From the NCBI RefSeq assembly GCF_900167605.1, contig NZ_FUYH01000012.1, positions 1 to 64,000 on the forward strand: a stretch of 64,000 bases of DNA, written 5' to 3'. Every line of letters begins with the position of its first letter. The first letter of the stretch is position 1. The notes below the pieces were generated by a model that saw only the letters and a program-made list of their open reading frames with translations, made no database searches and was not told the DNA's origin. Source of the stretch: Caloramator quimbayensis (GTDB taxonomy: Bacteria > Bacillota > Clostridia > Clostridiales > Caloramatoraceae). Both the position numbers and the translations under genes were made by a program. Below are positions 46,006 through 55,743 of the stretch, one piece after another.

Positions 46006-46727
46006 TTCTCATCCCCCCTTTTAGCGACTATTACAGATATATTGTCATATCCTCCTCTATCGTTTGCAATATTAATTAACTTATCAACAGCTAAAATGCC
46101 ATATTCTATAATTAAATCTTTAATTTCATCATTGCTTAAATAGCTTGTCAATCCATCAGTACAAAGAATTATATAATCTTCTTCTTTAATGGTTTCATGT
46201 TTCGTGTCTACAACAACGTATTTTTCAGCACCTATAGCCCTTGTTATAAGATTTCTTTGAGGATGAGAAACTGCTTCATTTTCAGTTATACTTCCATTAT
46301 TAATAAGCTCCTGTACATAGGAATGGTCCTCAGTAATTTTTTTTATTCCATTTTCATTTACAATATAAGCACGACTATCTCCAACATGTCCTAAATATAG
46401 CTCATCATTGCTTATTAGGCAGCATGTAATAGTTGTACCCATTCCACTATAATTTATATTGTTTTGAGATTCTTCATAAACTAAATTATTTGCTTTTACT
46501 AATGCATCTCTAATGAGTTCTTCATTATTATCATAAGTAATATAATTTTGAGAAATAAAATCTCTTACAGTTATACATGCAAGCTTGCTTGCTATTTCAC
46601 CTGCATTATGTCCTCCCATCCCGTCTGCTACGATAATCAATGAATATTTATTGGTTTTAAAAACCATAATATAATCTTCATTAATGTCTCTAACTTTTCC
46701 TTTATCTGTTCTACATTCTATAAGCAT
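46002..46727 (-). CDS. stp: PP2C-type serine/threonine phosphatase Stp (PrpC)
   Basis: Stp reverses PrkC phosphorylation. The protein has the PP2C metal motifs: RDINEDY, VADGMGGHNAGEIAS, GHVGDSRAY, CTDGLTSYL and GGYDNISVIV. The frame opens with GTG at 46739, but the ATG at 46727 follows GGGTGG and gives 241 residues. It is adjacent to rlmN and overlaps prkC. Confidence 0.96.
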   Translation of the reverse strand: MLIECRTDKGKVRDINEDYIMVFKTNKYSLIIVADGMGGHNAGEIASKLACITVRDFISQNYITYDNNEELIRDALVKANNLVYEESQNNINYSGMGTTITCCLISNDELYLGHVGDSRAYIVNENGIKKITEDHSYVQELINNGSITENEAVSHPQRNLITRAIGAEKYVVVDTKHETIKEEDYIILCTDGLTSYLSNDEIKDLIIEYGILAVDKLINIANDRGGYDNISVIVAKRGDEK

Positions 46728-46740
46728 ATAACCACCCACA

Positions 46741-47769
46741 CTAACTTTTTTCTATAAATCTTCTACGAAGCTGCCCGCAAGCAGCATCTATATCATTTCC
46801 CATTTCCCTTCTTACAGTTGTTTCAATACCCTTTGACAGCAGTATATCTTTAAAAGTATTTATTCTATTTTTATCAGGCTTAATAAACCTTTTGCCTTCA
46901 ACTCTGTTCAGAGGTATTAGATTAACATGGCAAAGTATTCCCTTTAATTTTTCAGAAAGCTCAAAAGCATTTTCATCAGAATCATTAACACCGCTTATTA
47001 ATGCGTATTCAAAGGTTATCCTTCGATTTGTTACTTTTATATAGTATCTGCATGCATCTAAAAGTTCTTCCATGTTGTATTTATTAGCAATAGGCATAAT
47101 TTTTTTCCTTATTTCATCATTTGGTGCATGAAGGGAAATAGCCAGAGTTAATTGAAAATTTAAGTCTGCAAGGCTTTTTATTTGAGGAACAAGTCCACAG
47201 GTTGAAATGGTAATATGTCTCATACCTATATTGATTCCACTACTGTCATTTATTATATTTAAGAACTTGATTACATTATCATAGTTATCTAAAGGTTCTC
47301 CTGTACCCATAAGAACCACATTAGATATTTTATGTTTAGAATCATTTTGAACTGTTAAGACTTGCCCAAGCATTGCTCCTGCAGTTAGATTTCTAATTTT
47401 ACCGCCTATAGCAGATGCACAGAAACTACACCCCATACTACATCCTGCCTGTGTGGAAATACATATTGTATTTCCAAATGAATAACTCATCAACACGCAT
47501 TCAATATAATTCCCATCTTTAAGCCTCATAACATATTTAATTGTATTATCATATTTTGATTCAAATTTTGCTTCTATTTCCATATTACATATATAGCCGT
47601 CATTTTTCAACTTTTCCTTTAGGCTTTTATTAATATTTAAAATTTCATCAAATGTATTAACTCCTTTGTGTATCCATTCAAACAATTGCTTTGCCCTGAA
47701 TTTTTGCTCATTTATCTTTATAATGTATTCTTCTAATTCTTTTTTTGTTAAATCTCTAAAATCTATCAT
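46741..47769 (-). CDS. rlmN: 23S rRNA/tRNA adenosine-C2 methyltransferase RlmN
   Basis: RlmN is a radical SAM enzyme that methylates A2503 of 23S rRNA and A37 of some tRNAs. The 342-residue protein has the cluster motif CSMGCSFCASAIGG (about residues 109-122), VLMGTGEPLDNYDNV, and the second catalytic cysteine in DIDAACGQL near the C-terminus. The ATG at 47769 follows GGTGA within the end of rsmB. A Cfr resistance methyltransferase is the alternative, but chromosomal context and length support RlmN. Confidence 0.97.
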   Translation of the reverse strand: MIDFRDLTKKELEEYIIKINEQKFRAKQLFEWIHKGVNTFDEILNINKSLKEKLKNDGYICNMEIEAKFESKYDNTIKYVMRLKDGNYIECVLMSYSFGNTICISTQAGCSMGCSFCASAIGGKIRNLTAGAMLGQVLTVQNDSKHKISNVVLMGTGEPLDNYDNVIKFLNIINDSSGINIGMRHITISTCGLVPQIKSLADLNFQLTLAISLHAPNDEIRKKIMPIANKYNMEELLDACRYYIKVTNRRITFEYALISGVNDSDENAFELSEKLKGILCHVNLIPLNRVEGKRFIKPDKNRINTFKDILLSKGIETTVRREMGNDIDAACGQLRRRFIEKS

Positions 47770-47775
47770 AAAACT

Positions 47776-49116
47776 TCACCATTTTCTCTCAAATTTTGCT
47801 ATAAAGAATCCATCGCAATTATTTATATTTGGGTATAGTTTTAAAAATCCTTTTTTACAATCATCATTTTTAAACTCTTTTGGAATATAATCGCATATAT
47901 CTATTAAATCAAAGTTTTTATTATTTTTGAGAAAATCATAAATTATGTTTTCATTTTCTTCCTTTGTAATTGTACAAGTACTATATAATAAAGTTCCTTT
48001 TTGTTTAACATATTTAGCTGCATTGTTTATTATAGCTTTCTGAACTTTGCTTAATTCAATTATACTATTTTCGTTAATATTCCATCTTATTTCGGGTTTT
48101 TTTCTGATTAATCCAAGGCCGCTGCAGGGTGCATCAACTAAAACTTTATCTGCACTGTCCTTTAAATCTTCGTAATATAAAGTAGCGTCTCTTAATTGAG
48201 TTTTAATTATATCAATGCCTAACTTTTTAGCGTTTTCATTGATTAATTTTAATTTATGTTCATATATATCAAAGGCAAGTATTTCCCCTTTATTTGTCAT
48301 TAGCTGTGCCATATGAGTCGTTTTGCCTCCAGGTGCACTGCACATATCAATAATCCTCTCTGAAGGCATAGGATTAAGTATTTTTGATGATAACATAGAA
48401 GCTTCATCCTGTATAATAAAATACCCATTATTAAACTCATAGGATTTTTCTATATTGCTATAGCCATTAAAAATAATTGATTCATGAAGTCTGCCGTTTT
48501 GTACTTCAATTCCTTTAGATTCAAATATTTTTACTAAGTCCTCTTTTGAAATTTTTAAAGTATTTACTCTAGCTGTAAGCTCTGAAGGAGTATTATTTTT
48601 TTTCATTAATTCTATTGTGAATTCTTCACCAAGTTCGTTTATGAATTTTTTTACAAACCATTCTGGATGAGAATATTCAATTGAAAGCCTTTTATACTTA
48701 TCCTTTACATTTATAGAATTGAATATATCTTTGTTTCTTAAAATATTTCTTAAAACAGCATTTGTAAAGGATGCAGCTCTTGGTTCTTTTTGCTTTACAA
48801 TTTCTACAGACCTATCTACTGCAGCAAAATCTGGAACTCTATCCATAAAAAAAATTTGATAAATTGCTATTCTAATAGAATTTAAAACCCATGGCGATAT
48901 TTTGTTTATTCCATTTTTTGCAAATCTACTTATAACGTAATCAATTCTAAGTCTCCATCTTATTGTTCCATATAGTATTTCTGTAGAAAAGGCCCTGTCA
49001 ACAGGGCTCAAATCATATTTTTTAAAATAATAGTTAAGTTTTATATTTGAATAAGATTTTTTTTCATCAATATCACACAAAGTCTTTACTGCAACTAATC
49101 TATCTTTATCTTCCAT
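47776..49116 (-). CDS. rsmB: 16S rRNA (cytosine967-C5)-methyltransferase RsmB
   Basis: RsmB (Fmu/Sun) methylates C967 of 16S rRNA. The protein has an N-terminal NusB-like helical domain (about residues 1-145, AVDRSVEIVKQKEPRAASFTNA) and a C-terminal methyltransferase with the AdoMet segment DMCSAPGGKTTHMAQ and catalytic cysteines in DAPCSGLGLIRKKPEI and YSTCTI. The frame opens at 49161, but the ATG at 49116 follows GGAGG and gives 446 residues. It lies between rlmN and the zinc protease gene. Confidence 0.95.
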   Translation of the reverse strand: MEDKDRLVAVKTLCDIDEKKSYSNIKLNYYFKKYDLSPVDRAFSTEILYGTIRWRLRIDYVISRFAKNGINKISPWVLNSIRIAIYQIFFMDRVPDFAAVDRSVEIVKQKEPRAASFTNAVLRNILRNKDIFNSINVKDKYKRLSIEYSHPEWFVKKFINELGEEFTIELMKKNNTPSELTARVNTLKISKEDLVKIFESKGIEVQNGRLHESIIFNGYSNIEKSYEFNNGYFIIQDEASMLSSKILNPMPSERIIDMCSAPGGKTTHMAQLMTNKGEILAFDIYEHKLKLINENAKKLGIDIIKTQLRDATLYYEDLKDSADKVLVDAPCSGLGLIRKKPEIRWNINENSIIELSKVQKAIINNAAKYVKQKGTLLYSTCTITKEENENIIYDFLKNNKNFDLIDICDYIPKEFKNDDCKKGFLKLYPNINNCDGFFIAKFERKW

Positions 49117-49141
49117 GAAAAGCCTCCATAAAAATGAATTT

Positions 49142-49825
49142 TTAATCCCTATCTCTTGCAATAAGAAGCAATCTTAAAAGTTGTGATATGGCAACAAATA
49201 CTGCTGCAACATAGGTTAGCGCAGCTGCATTTAAAACTTTTTTTGCTCCATCTATTTCATTCTCATATAATATATCAGTATGTTCAAGCTGCATTAAAGC
49301 TCTGCTGCTTGCATTAAATTCAACAGGCAGAGTAATTACTTGAAATAATACAACCGCAGAAAACAGCCATATTCCTAAGTATATTAAATTAGTCCATCTT
49401 ATGATAATCCCAATTATTACTAATATCCATGAAAGATTTGAACCTAAATTAGCAACAGGGACTAAACTGTTTCTAATTGTAATTGGAATGTATTTTTCAT
49501 TATGCTGAATAGCATGACCTGCTTCATGGGCAGCAACACCAATCGAGGCTATTGAATCTCCATAATAAACATCACGAGAAAGTCTTAAAACCTTTGATGA
49601 TGGATCATAATGATCTGTGAGCCTGCCAGGTATTACTTCAACTGGTATGTCATAAAGTCCATTTCTGTCTAAAACCCTTCTTGCAGCTTCAGCTCCAGAT
49701 ATACCTCTTAAAGAATGTACTCTTAAATACTTATTAAAAACCCTTTGTATTTTACTCTGCGCATAGAAAGTTAATAAAAGAGCAGGTATAAGTATTATAA
49801 ATGTAGGATCATAACCATAATACAT
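49142..49825 (-). CDS. yugP: Zinc-dependent membrane protease, YugP family
   Basis: A 227-residue integral membrane peptidase of the DUF2268/neutral zinc metallopeptidase group. It has an N-terminal membrane segment (IILIPALLLTFYAQSK), the zinc motif HEAGH (about residues 112-116, in IGVAAHEAGHAIQHNE) and C-terminal hydrophobic segments (WILVIIGIIIRWT, LLRLLLIA). Substrates are not known. The ATG at 49825 follows AGGGGTG. It stands between fmt and rsmB, where Bacillus has no gene; similar placement is common in clostridia as far as I recall. Confidence 0.88.
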   Translation of the reverse strand: MYYGYDPTFIILIPALLLTFYAQSKIQRVFNKYLRVHSLRGISGAEAARRVLDRNGLYDIPVEVIPGRLTDHYDPSSKVLRLSRDVYYGDSIASIGVAAHEAGHAIQHNEKYIPITIRNSLVPVANLGSNLSWILVIIGIIIRWTNLIYLGIWLFSAVVLFQVITLPVEFNASSRALMQLEHTDILYENEIDGAKKVLNAAALTYVAAVFVAISQLLRLLLIARDRD

Positions 49826-49835
49826 ATAATCACCC

Positions 49836-50762
49836 CTATTTTACTATTTTACCCTTTTCAATTTTATGCCCATTTACATAGGAAGATACATCCATTCTTT
49901 TTCCTCCAACTTCTTGAAGTTCCTTTATAATTATTGCACCCTTGCTGCAGGCTATTTTTATTCCATCACTGCTTATTTCAACGATTTGACCAATTGTATT
50001 ATAATTGAAATTTTCTTTATTTGCCTTCCATACTTTAATCATCTTATCATCATAGAAAAAGTATGCTCCCGGCCATGGTATAACACCCCTGATTAGATTA
50101 TAAACTTCATTTGCATCTTTATTCCAATCAATATGCCCAAGTTCCTTATTAAGCATTGGTGCATAGGAAGACTTTGAGTCATCCTGTTTTTCAGGATTGA
50201 TTTGATTTTTTTCTAACATATCCAATGTTTTAATCAATAATTCGCTGCCTATATACATAAGCTTATCATGAAGTTCACCTGCTGTTTCACATTCATCAAT
50301 TTTTACTTCTTCTTTAAGAAGCATATCACCAGTATCGAGGCCAATATCCATTTTCATAGTTGTTATGCCTGTATATTCATAACCTCTTATAATTGCCCAA
50401 TTTATAGGAGCTGCACCTCTAAGCTGTGGAAGAAGAGAGGCATGAACGTTAATACATCCGAACTTAGGAATATCTAATATTTCTTTAGGAAGGATTTGTC
50501 CAAAGGCAACCACTACTATAACATCCGGGGATATCTCTTTAATAATACTTAAACTTTCATAATCTCCCTTTAGTTTTTGTGGTTGATAAACAGGTATATT
50601 ATGCATTAGTGCAGTTTCTTTAACAGGAGGAAGCTGCATTTTTTGTCCTCTTCCTTTTGGTTTATCAGGCTGCGTAAACACTGCTGCTACTTCGTGTTTC
50701 TCAATAAGTTTTTTCAGAGTAGGTACTGCAAACTCAGGAGTACCCATAAAAATAGCTTTCAT
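49836..50762 (-). CDS. fmt: Methionyl-tRNA formyltransferase
   Basis: Fmt formylates initiator Met-tRNA. The 308-residue protein has AIFMGTPEFAVPTLKKL, QPDKPKGRGQK, the active-site region NVHASLLPQLRGAAPINWAI and TGITTMKMDIGLDTGDML, then the C-terminal tRNA-binding domain (about residue 205 onward). The ATG at 50762 overlaps the vicinity of the def stop, with GGAGGG inside def. The def-fmt pair is the usual formylation/deformylation operon. Confidence 0.98.
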   Translation of the reverse strand: MKAIFMGTPEFAVPTLKKLIEKHEVAAVFTQPDKPKGRGQKMQLPPVKETALMHNIPVYQPQKLKGDYESLSIIKEISPDVIVVVAFGQILPKEILDIPKFGCINVHASLLPQLRGAAPINWAIIRGYEYTGITTMKMDIGLDTGDMLLKEEVKIDECETAGELHDKLMYIGSELLIKTLDMLEKNQINPEKQDDSKSSYAPMLNKELGHIDWNKDANEVYNLIRGVIPWPGAYFFYDDKMIKVWKANKENFNYNTIGQIVEISSDGIKIACSKGAIIIKELQEVGGKRMDVSSYVNGHKIEKGKIVK

Positions 50763-50764
50763 AT

Positions 50765-51220
50765 TTAAATATTCCCTCCATCCCTTTTGACTTTGTCAAC
50801 AAATAAAATACCATCGAGATGATCAATTTCATGGCAAAGGGCTCTTGCTAAAAAATCTTCTCCTTCTATAATTATTTCTTCTCCATTTTCATTTAATGCC
50901 TTTACAACAACTTTTTTTGGTCTTTCAACGTTGTCTCTAACATTTGGTATACTAAGACATCCTTCTATGTCAATTTGAGAGCCTTCAGAATTTATAATCT
51001 CTGGATTAACTAATTTATAAAGACCCTCACCTATATCTACTACAGCAACTCTTTTTAGTATCCCTACCTGAGGAGCAGCAAGACCAACACCATTATTATG
51101 ACGCATAGTTTCTACCATGTCCTCTAAAAGCATTTTTATCTTATCATCAACTTTATCTACTTTTCTGCTTTTTTTTCTTAAAATTTCATCACCCATTTTT
51201 CTGATTTCTCTTAAAGCCAA
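50765..51220 (-). CDS. def: Peptide deformylase
   Basis: Def removes the N-formyl group from nascent proteins. All three metal-site motifs are present in the 151-residue protein: [10 protein letters not shown] (about 43-52), EGCLSIPN (about 88-95) and HEIDHLDG (about 130-137). The start is TTG at 51220, seven bases after GGAGGA. It follows priA by 12 bases. Confidence 0.98.
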   Translation of the reverse strand: MALREIRKMGDEILRKKSRKVDKVDDKIKMLLEDMVETMRHNNGVGLAAPQVGILKRVAVVDIGEGLYKLVNPEIINSEGSQIDIEGCLSIPNVRDNVERPKKVVVKALNENGEEIIIEGEDFLARALCHEIDHLDGILFVDKVKRDGGNI

Positions 51221-51232
51221 AATAATTCCTCC

Positions 51233-53647
51233 TTAAATCATATTATATGAATTTATATCCAAACTATAATTAATAGATGTATTAATAGTATTATAATTTA
51301 ATATATAATTTAAATCATTTAATACATCATAAACCTTTCCTTTTAAAATTATATGCCATCTGTAAGATTTTTTTATTTTATATATATGGCATGGAGCAGG
51401 CCCTAAAACTTCCACATTCCTTCCTCTAATTATATTATTAACTTCATTTTTAATTTTTTTTGTAAATTCTATAAGCTCATTTTCATCTTCAGACATCAAA
51501 AGAACATTAAGAATATCTGAAAAGGGCGGATAATTAAGTGCACGTCTAATTTCTATTTCTTTATTATAAAATCCTATATAATCATGATTGCTTGAAAAAA
51601 CAATGCTGTAATGTTCAGGTTCATAGGTCTGCAGAATGACTTTTCCTGCTTTTTCCCCTCTTCCTGCTCTTCCCGATACCTGAGATACAAGCTGAAATGT
51701 TCTTTCTGCGGCTCTAAAGTCAGGTACATTTAAATTAGTATCAGCAGCTATAATACCTACAAGGGTTACATTTTTAAAATCCATTCCTTTTGAAATCATT
51801 TGAGTTCCAATCAAAATGTCAGCATTATTATTTTTAAATTCATTATAAATTTTTTCATGAGCTCCTTTAATCCTCGTTGTATCTACATCCATTCTTAAAA
51901 TTTTAGCATCCTTAAAGTTCTTTTTTATTTCTTCTTCTACCTTCTCTGTCCCTGCACCAAAGTATTTAATATATTTGCTTTGGCATTTGGGGCATAGTTT
52001 TGGTACATTATATTCAAATCCACAATAATGGCATGATAATTTTCCGCTGCTTACATGATATGTTAAAGGAACATCACAGTTTTTACATTTTAAAATATAG
52101 CCGCAGGATCTGCAGGATACAAAGGTTGAATATCCTCTCCTGTTTAAAAACAATATAGTTTGTTCCCCTTTTTTAAGATTATCAGATATAGAGGTATATA
52201 ATTCTCTGCTAAACATCGATTTATTTCCATTTTTAAGTTCTTCTCTCATATCTATAACTGAAATATCAGGCAGTTTCATATTATCTACTCTTTTTAAAAT
52301 TTGAATTAGATTATATTCGCCATTGACTGCTTTATAATAACTTTCCATTGAAGGCGTTGCAGAACCTAAAATTAAAAGACCATTATTTTCATTTACTATG
52401 TATTCTGCAACTTCCCTTGTATGATATTTCGGAGTCATTTCTGATTTGTATGAATACTCATGTTCTTCATCAATAATAATTAATTTAATATTATTCAATG
52501 GAGCAAATATTGCAGATCTTGCTCCTACAACTACTTTTACTTCTCCGCTTTTTATCCTTCTCCACTCATCATATCTTTCCCCATCCGAAAGCCTGCTATG
52601 AAGAACTGCAACAACATCTCCAAATCTGCCTTTAAATCTTTCAACGGTTTGTGGAGTTAGAGAAATTTCAGGTACAAGCACAATTGCATCATATCCCATT
52701 TTTATAAAATTTTCTACAGCATTTAGATATATTTCTGTTTTCCCGCAGCCTGTAACTCCATAAATAAGTGAAACCCTTTTACCTTTTTTATAGCTCTCTA
52801 TTATATTATCAATTGTATTTTTTTGATCCTTTGTCAATTCAAATTTACCAAACGTATAATTATTTTTAACTGGATTCCTATATATTTCCTTTTCATATTT
52901 AGCAATAAGGCCTTTTTTTTCTAAACTTTTTACCACAGAACTGCTGCAGTCTGATTTTAATGATATTTCTTTTAAAGTAAGGGGAGTTTCGCTTGACATT
53001 ATTATTTTTAATGTTTCTATCTGTTTTTTTAATTTTTGAGAGCTGTTTTTAATAAATTCATCACATTTTTTTATATCTGCTATTGAATATACTTCAACTT
53101 TTTTAACCTTTACCCTGCAGTCCATAATTCTATCAATTGCAATAATACCATCATTTTTCAAATCGTAAAGCGTTGATTTTGGAATTTTAAAATTTAAAAC
53201 ATTACATAATTTATTATAATCAATTGTATTATACTTTTTTATTGCTTCTACTATTTTTTTGTTTTTTACATAATTTTTATCAGAAAGAAATTTTATAATT
53301 AATTTTTCTTTGGAGTTTATGCCTGAGGGCATTATAGTCTTAAATGCTTCAATCAATGTGCAGTTATATTTTTGTTTCAGAAACATAGCAAGGTTAATCA
53401 TACTATCATTAAAAAGAGGAACATCATCTATTATATCTATAATCTCTTTTAACTCCATATCTTTATTTATTACATCCTTAATATCAATTATTATCCCTTC
53501 AATAAAATTATTTCCTTTTCCAAAGGGAACAACTACTCTTTGACCTCTTTTAATTATTTTCTTCATATTTTCTGGTACATAGTATTCAAATTCTTTATCT
53601 AAAACTTTAGCAGTATTGTTTACTATAACTGAAGCAATCATTGGCAT
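51233..53647 (-). CDS. priA: Primosomal replication restart helicase PriA
   Basis: PriA reloads the replisome at repaired forks. The protein has the N-terminal 3'BD (ASVIVNNTAKVLDKEFEYYV), a winged helix, helicase Walker A GVTGCGKTEIYL, DEEH, GSATPS, and two zinc sites from CRSCGYILKCKNC and CHYCGFEYNVPKLCPKC, followed by SGRAGRG. The frame opens at 53692 inside the coaBC terminator; the ATG at 53647, five bases after GGGGG, gives 804 residues. Expression needs readthrough of that terminator or an internal promoter. Confidence 0.97.
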   Translation of the reverse strand: MPMIASVIVNNTAKVLDKEFEYYVPENMKKIIKRGQRVVVPFGKGNNFIEGIIIDIKDVINKDMELKEIIDIIDDVPLFNDSMINLAMFLKQKYNCTLIEAFKTIMPSGINSKEKLIIKFLSDKNYVKNKKIVEAIKKYNTIDYNKLCNVLNFKIPKSTLYDLKNDGIIAIDRIMDCRVKVKKVEVYSIADIKKCDEFIKNSSQKLKKQIETLKIIMSSETPLTLKEISLKSDCSSSVVKSLEKKGLIAKYEKEIYRNPVKNNYTFGKFELTKDQKNTIDNIIESYKKGKRVSLIYGVTGCGKTEIYLNAVENFIKMGYDAIVLVPEISLTPQTVERFKGRFGDVVAVLHSRLSDGERYDEWRRIKSGEVKVVVGARSAIFAPLNNIKLIIIDEEHEYSYKSEMTPKYHTREVAEYIVNENNGLLILGSATPSMESYYKAVNGEYNLIQILKRVDNMKLPDISVIDMREELKNGNKSMFSRELYTSISDNLKKGEQTILFLNRRGYSTFVSCRSCGYILKCKNCDVPLTYHVSSGKLSCHYCGFEYNVPKLCPKCQSKYIKYFGAGTEKVEEEIKKNFKDAKILRMDVDTTRIKGAHEKIYNEFKNNNADILIGTQMISKGMDFKNVTLVGIIAADTNLNVPDFRAAERTFQLVSQVSGRAGRGEKAGKVILQTYEPEHYSIVFSSNHDYIGFYNKEIEIRRALNYPPFSDILNVLLMSEDENELIEFTKKIKNEVNNIIRGRNVEVLGPAPCHIYKIKKSYRWHIILKGKVYDVLNDLNYILNYNTINTSINYSLDINSYNMI

Positions 53648-53668
53648 AATATACCCCCAATTATTATG

Positions 53669-53689
53669 AAAAAAAAGCGCCTTAGCGCT
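53669..53689 (-). terminator. coaBC terminator with the stop codon in the loop
   Basis: Short GC-rich arms AGCGC (53676-53680) and GCGCT (53685-53689), with the coaBC TAA (53682-53684) in the loop, followed on the minus strand by a run of eight T residues. Confidence 0.75.
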
Positions 53690-54866
53690 CATTTTTCAAT
53701 ATTTGATTGAATATTTCATGTGCAACTTCTTCCTTTGGCATATTAGGAAGCTCAATTATTTCACCAAACTTATTAATTATCTTTACTGTATTATTTTCAG
53801 TTCCAAATCCTGACTTTTCCATAGTAACATCGTTTGCCACTATATAATCAAGATTTTTTTTCTTAATTTTTGCCATAGCATTTGCAACAAGATCGTTGGT
53901 TTCTGCAGCAAACCCTACAATAATTTGATGTTTTTTAATTTTTCCTATTTCTAATAATATATCCTTATTTCTCGTTAATTCAATATATAGATCATCATCT
54001 GTTTTCTTTATTTTTAATTCACTTCTATTTGCAGGTCTATAATCTGCAACTGCAGCAGATTTGATTAGAATATCGATATCGTTAAAATGCCTTATAACAG
54101 CATCATACATTTCCTCAGCACTATATACATTAATAATTCTAACTCCCTCAGGAGGCTTAATATTTACAGGGCCTGAAATAAGTGTAACATCTGCTCCTCT
54201 ATTTCTAGCTGCTCTTGCAATAGCATAGCCCATTTTCCCTGTAGAACGATTTGTAATAAATCTAACAGGATCAATATCTTCCCTTGTAGGTCCTGCAGTA
54301 ACTAATACTTTTTTACCTTTTAAATCTTTATTTTTATATAGTAACATTTCTGTTAAATCAACTATATTTTCGGTTTCAGCAAGTTTGCCTTTGCCAATTG
54401 AACCGCAAGCGAGCCTTCCGCTTTGAGGTTCAATAAAGTAATATCCTAAAGATTTAAGAAAAGATATGTTTTTTTGCACAATAAAATTATTATACATATT
54501 TGTATTCATTGCAGGTGCGATTAAAACAGGTGCCTTTGTTGCCATTACAGTTGTAGATAACATATCATCAGCAATACCATTTGCTATTTTCCCTATAATG
54601 TTAGCTGAAGCAGGAGCAATCAAAAAGACATCAGCTCTTTCTGATAGAGATATATGCTTTATTTCAAAGCTTTTAGGTTCTGCAAACATATCTACTGTCA
54701 CGTAATTTTGACTTAAGGATTGAAAACTAAGGGGCGTTACAAATTTGGTAGCTGATTTAGTCATAATTACATGAACATTTATGTTTTTTTTCTTTAAACT
54801 GCTAACAATATCTAAGGCTTTATATGCTGCAATACCACCTGTTACACCAAGAACAACAGTATTCAA
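53682..54866 (-). CDS. coaBC: Bifunctional phosphopantothenoylcysteine decarboxylase/phosphopantothenate-cysteine ligase
   Basis: CoaBC carries out two steps of CoA synthesis. The N-terminal flavin-dependent CoaC half has VVLGVTGGIAAYKA, IAPASANIIGKIANGIADD, PAMNTNMYNN and the catalytic cysteine in GRLACGSIGKGKLAE; the C-terminal CoaB half starts near residue 180 with AGPTREDIDPVRFITN and has IKSAAVADYRP. The long frame opens with GTG at 54875, but that is part of the GAGGTG site; the TTG at 54866 six bases later is preferred, giving 394 residues. Together with coaD, most of the CoA pathway is in this window. Confidence 0.96.
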   Translation of the reverse strand: MNTVVLGVTGGIAAYKALDIVSSLKKKNINVHVIMTKSATKFVTPLSFQSLSQNYVTVDMFAEPKSFEIKHISLSERADVFLIAPASANIIGKIANGIADDMLSTTVMATKAPVLIAPAMNTNMYNNFIVQKNISFLKSLGYYFIEPQSGRLACGSIGKGKLAETENIVDLTEMLLYKNKDLKGKKVLVTAGPTREDIDPVRFITNRSTGKMGYAIARAARNRGADVTLISGPVNIKPPEGVRIINVYSAEEMYDAVIRHFNDIDILIKSAAVADYRPANRSELKIKKTDDDLYIELTRNKDILLEIGKIKKHQIIVGFAAETNDLVANAMAKIKKKNLDYIVANDVTMEKSGFGTENNTVKIINKFGEIIELPNMPKEEVAHEIFNQILKNER

Positions 54867-54892
54867 TAAAAACACCTCATTTAGAGAATATG

Positions 54893-55111
54893 CTATTTTA
54901 TACCTGTTTTAACATTTTCAAAATTTATTTTACCTTCATTAATTTCATTTATTGCTATTGTTACAGGTTTAGTAGAATTAATATTTACAAGTGGGCTTTG
55001 ACCACCTATAATCTGTCTTGCCCTTTTCGCAGTAACAACAACGAGAGAATACTTGTCATTTACTTTTTCAAGAAGTGATAATATTGGCGGATTTATCATG
55101 GAATTATTCAT
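54893..55111 (-). CDS. rpoZ: DNA-directed RNA polymerase omega subunit
   Basis: Omega helps assemble and stabilise RNA polymerase. The 72-residue product carries the conserved NDKYSLVVVTAKRARQI and ends within the family length. The ATG at 55111 follows AGGAGG and overlaps the gmk stop by eight bases. Order yicC-remA-gmk-rpoZ-coaBC is standard for Firmicutes. Confidence 0.96.
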   Translation of the reverse strand: MNNSMINPPILSLLEKVNDKYSLVVVTAKRARQIIGGQSPLVNINSTKPVTIAINEINEGKINFENVKTGIK

Positions 55112-55730
55112 TTAAGCATCCCTCCTGTAATTGTATAAAAATATCAGATTGTTTAATCCTATCAACTCTGCATTTCTCAGCAATAATAATTGATTCTAAT
55201 TTTTTAACAGCTTCTTCAATAACATCGTTTGTTACTACATAATTATACTTTGAAATATAGTTAATCTCTTGAAAAGCACATTTAAACCTTTTTAGAAAAG
55301 ATTCTTCTGTTTCTGAACCTCTTTTTTTAATTCTATTCTTCAGCTCTTCCATAGAAGGCGGGAGAATAAAAATAAAAACAGCCTCAGGATATTTCTCCTT
55401 AATTTTTAATGCTCCTTGTATATCAATTTCAAGAATTACATCAAACCCTTCGTTTAAATTTTTATCAACAAAAAAGCGAGGAGTTCCATAATAATTATCG
55501 TATACCTGAGCATATTCAAGCAATTCATCCTTTTCTATCATGTCTTTAAATTTCTCTTGCTCAACAAAAAAATAGTTTATTCCTTCAACCTCTCCATTCC
55601 TTGGTCTGCGAGTTGTACATGATACAGAAAGTTTAAGTTTATTATTTCTGCTGATTAGAGCTTTACATAGAGTACCTTTCCCAGCACCAGAGGGTCCTGA
55701 AATTACTATAAGCAGCCCTTTATTTGACAT
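55104..55730 (-). CDS. gmk: Guanylate kinase
   Basis: Gmk phosphorylates GMP and is needed for GTP and ppGpp balance. The protein has the P-loop ISGPSGAGKGTLC, SCTTRRPRNGEVEGINYFF (GMP-binding) and LEIDIQGALKIKE. The frame opens at 55766, but the ATG at 55730 follows GGGAG and gives 208 residues. It overlaps rpoZ and follows remA by 13 bases. Confidence 0.97.
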   Translation of the reverse strand: MSNKGLLIVISGPSGAGKGTLCKALISRNNKLKLSVSCTTRRPRNGEVEGINYFFVEQEKFKDMIEKDELLEYAQVYDNYYGTPRFFVDKNLNEGFDVILEIDIQGALKIKEKYPEAVFIFILPPSMEELKNRIKKRGSETEESFLKRFKCAFQEINYISKYNYVVTNDVIEEAVKKLESIIIAEKCRVDRIKQSDIFIQLQEGCLNE

Positions 55731-55743
55731 TTTATTCTCCCTT

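Noticed and set aside
46741-47769. Cfr-type antibiotic-resistance methyltransferase
   Set aside because: The radical SAM methyltransferase lies in the invariant rsmB-stp context and has the RlmN length and N-terminus, so RlmN is the simpler call.
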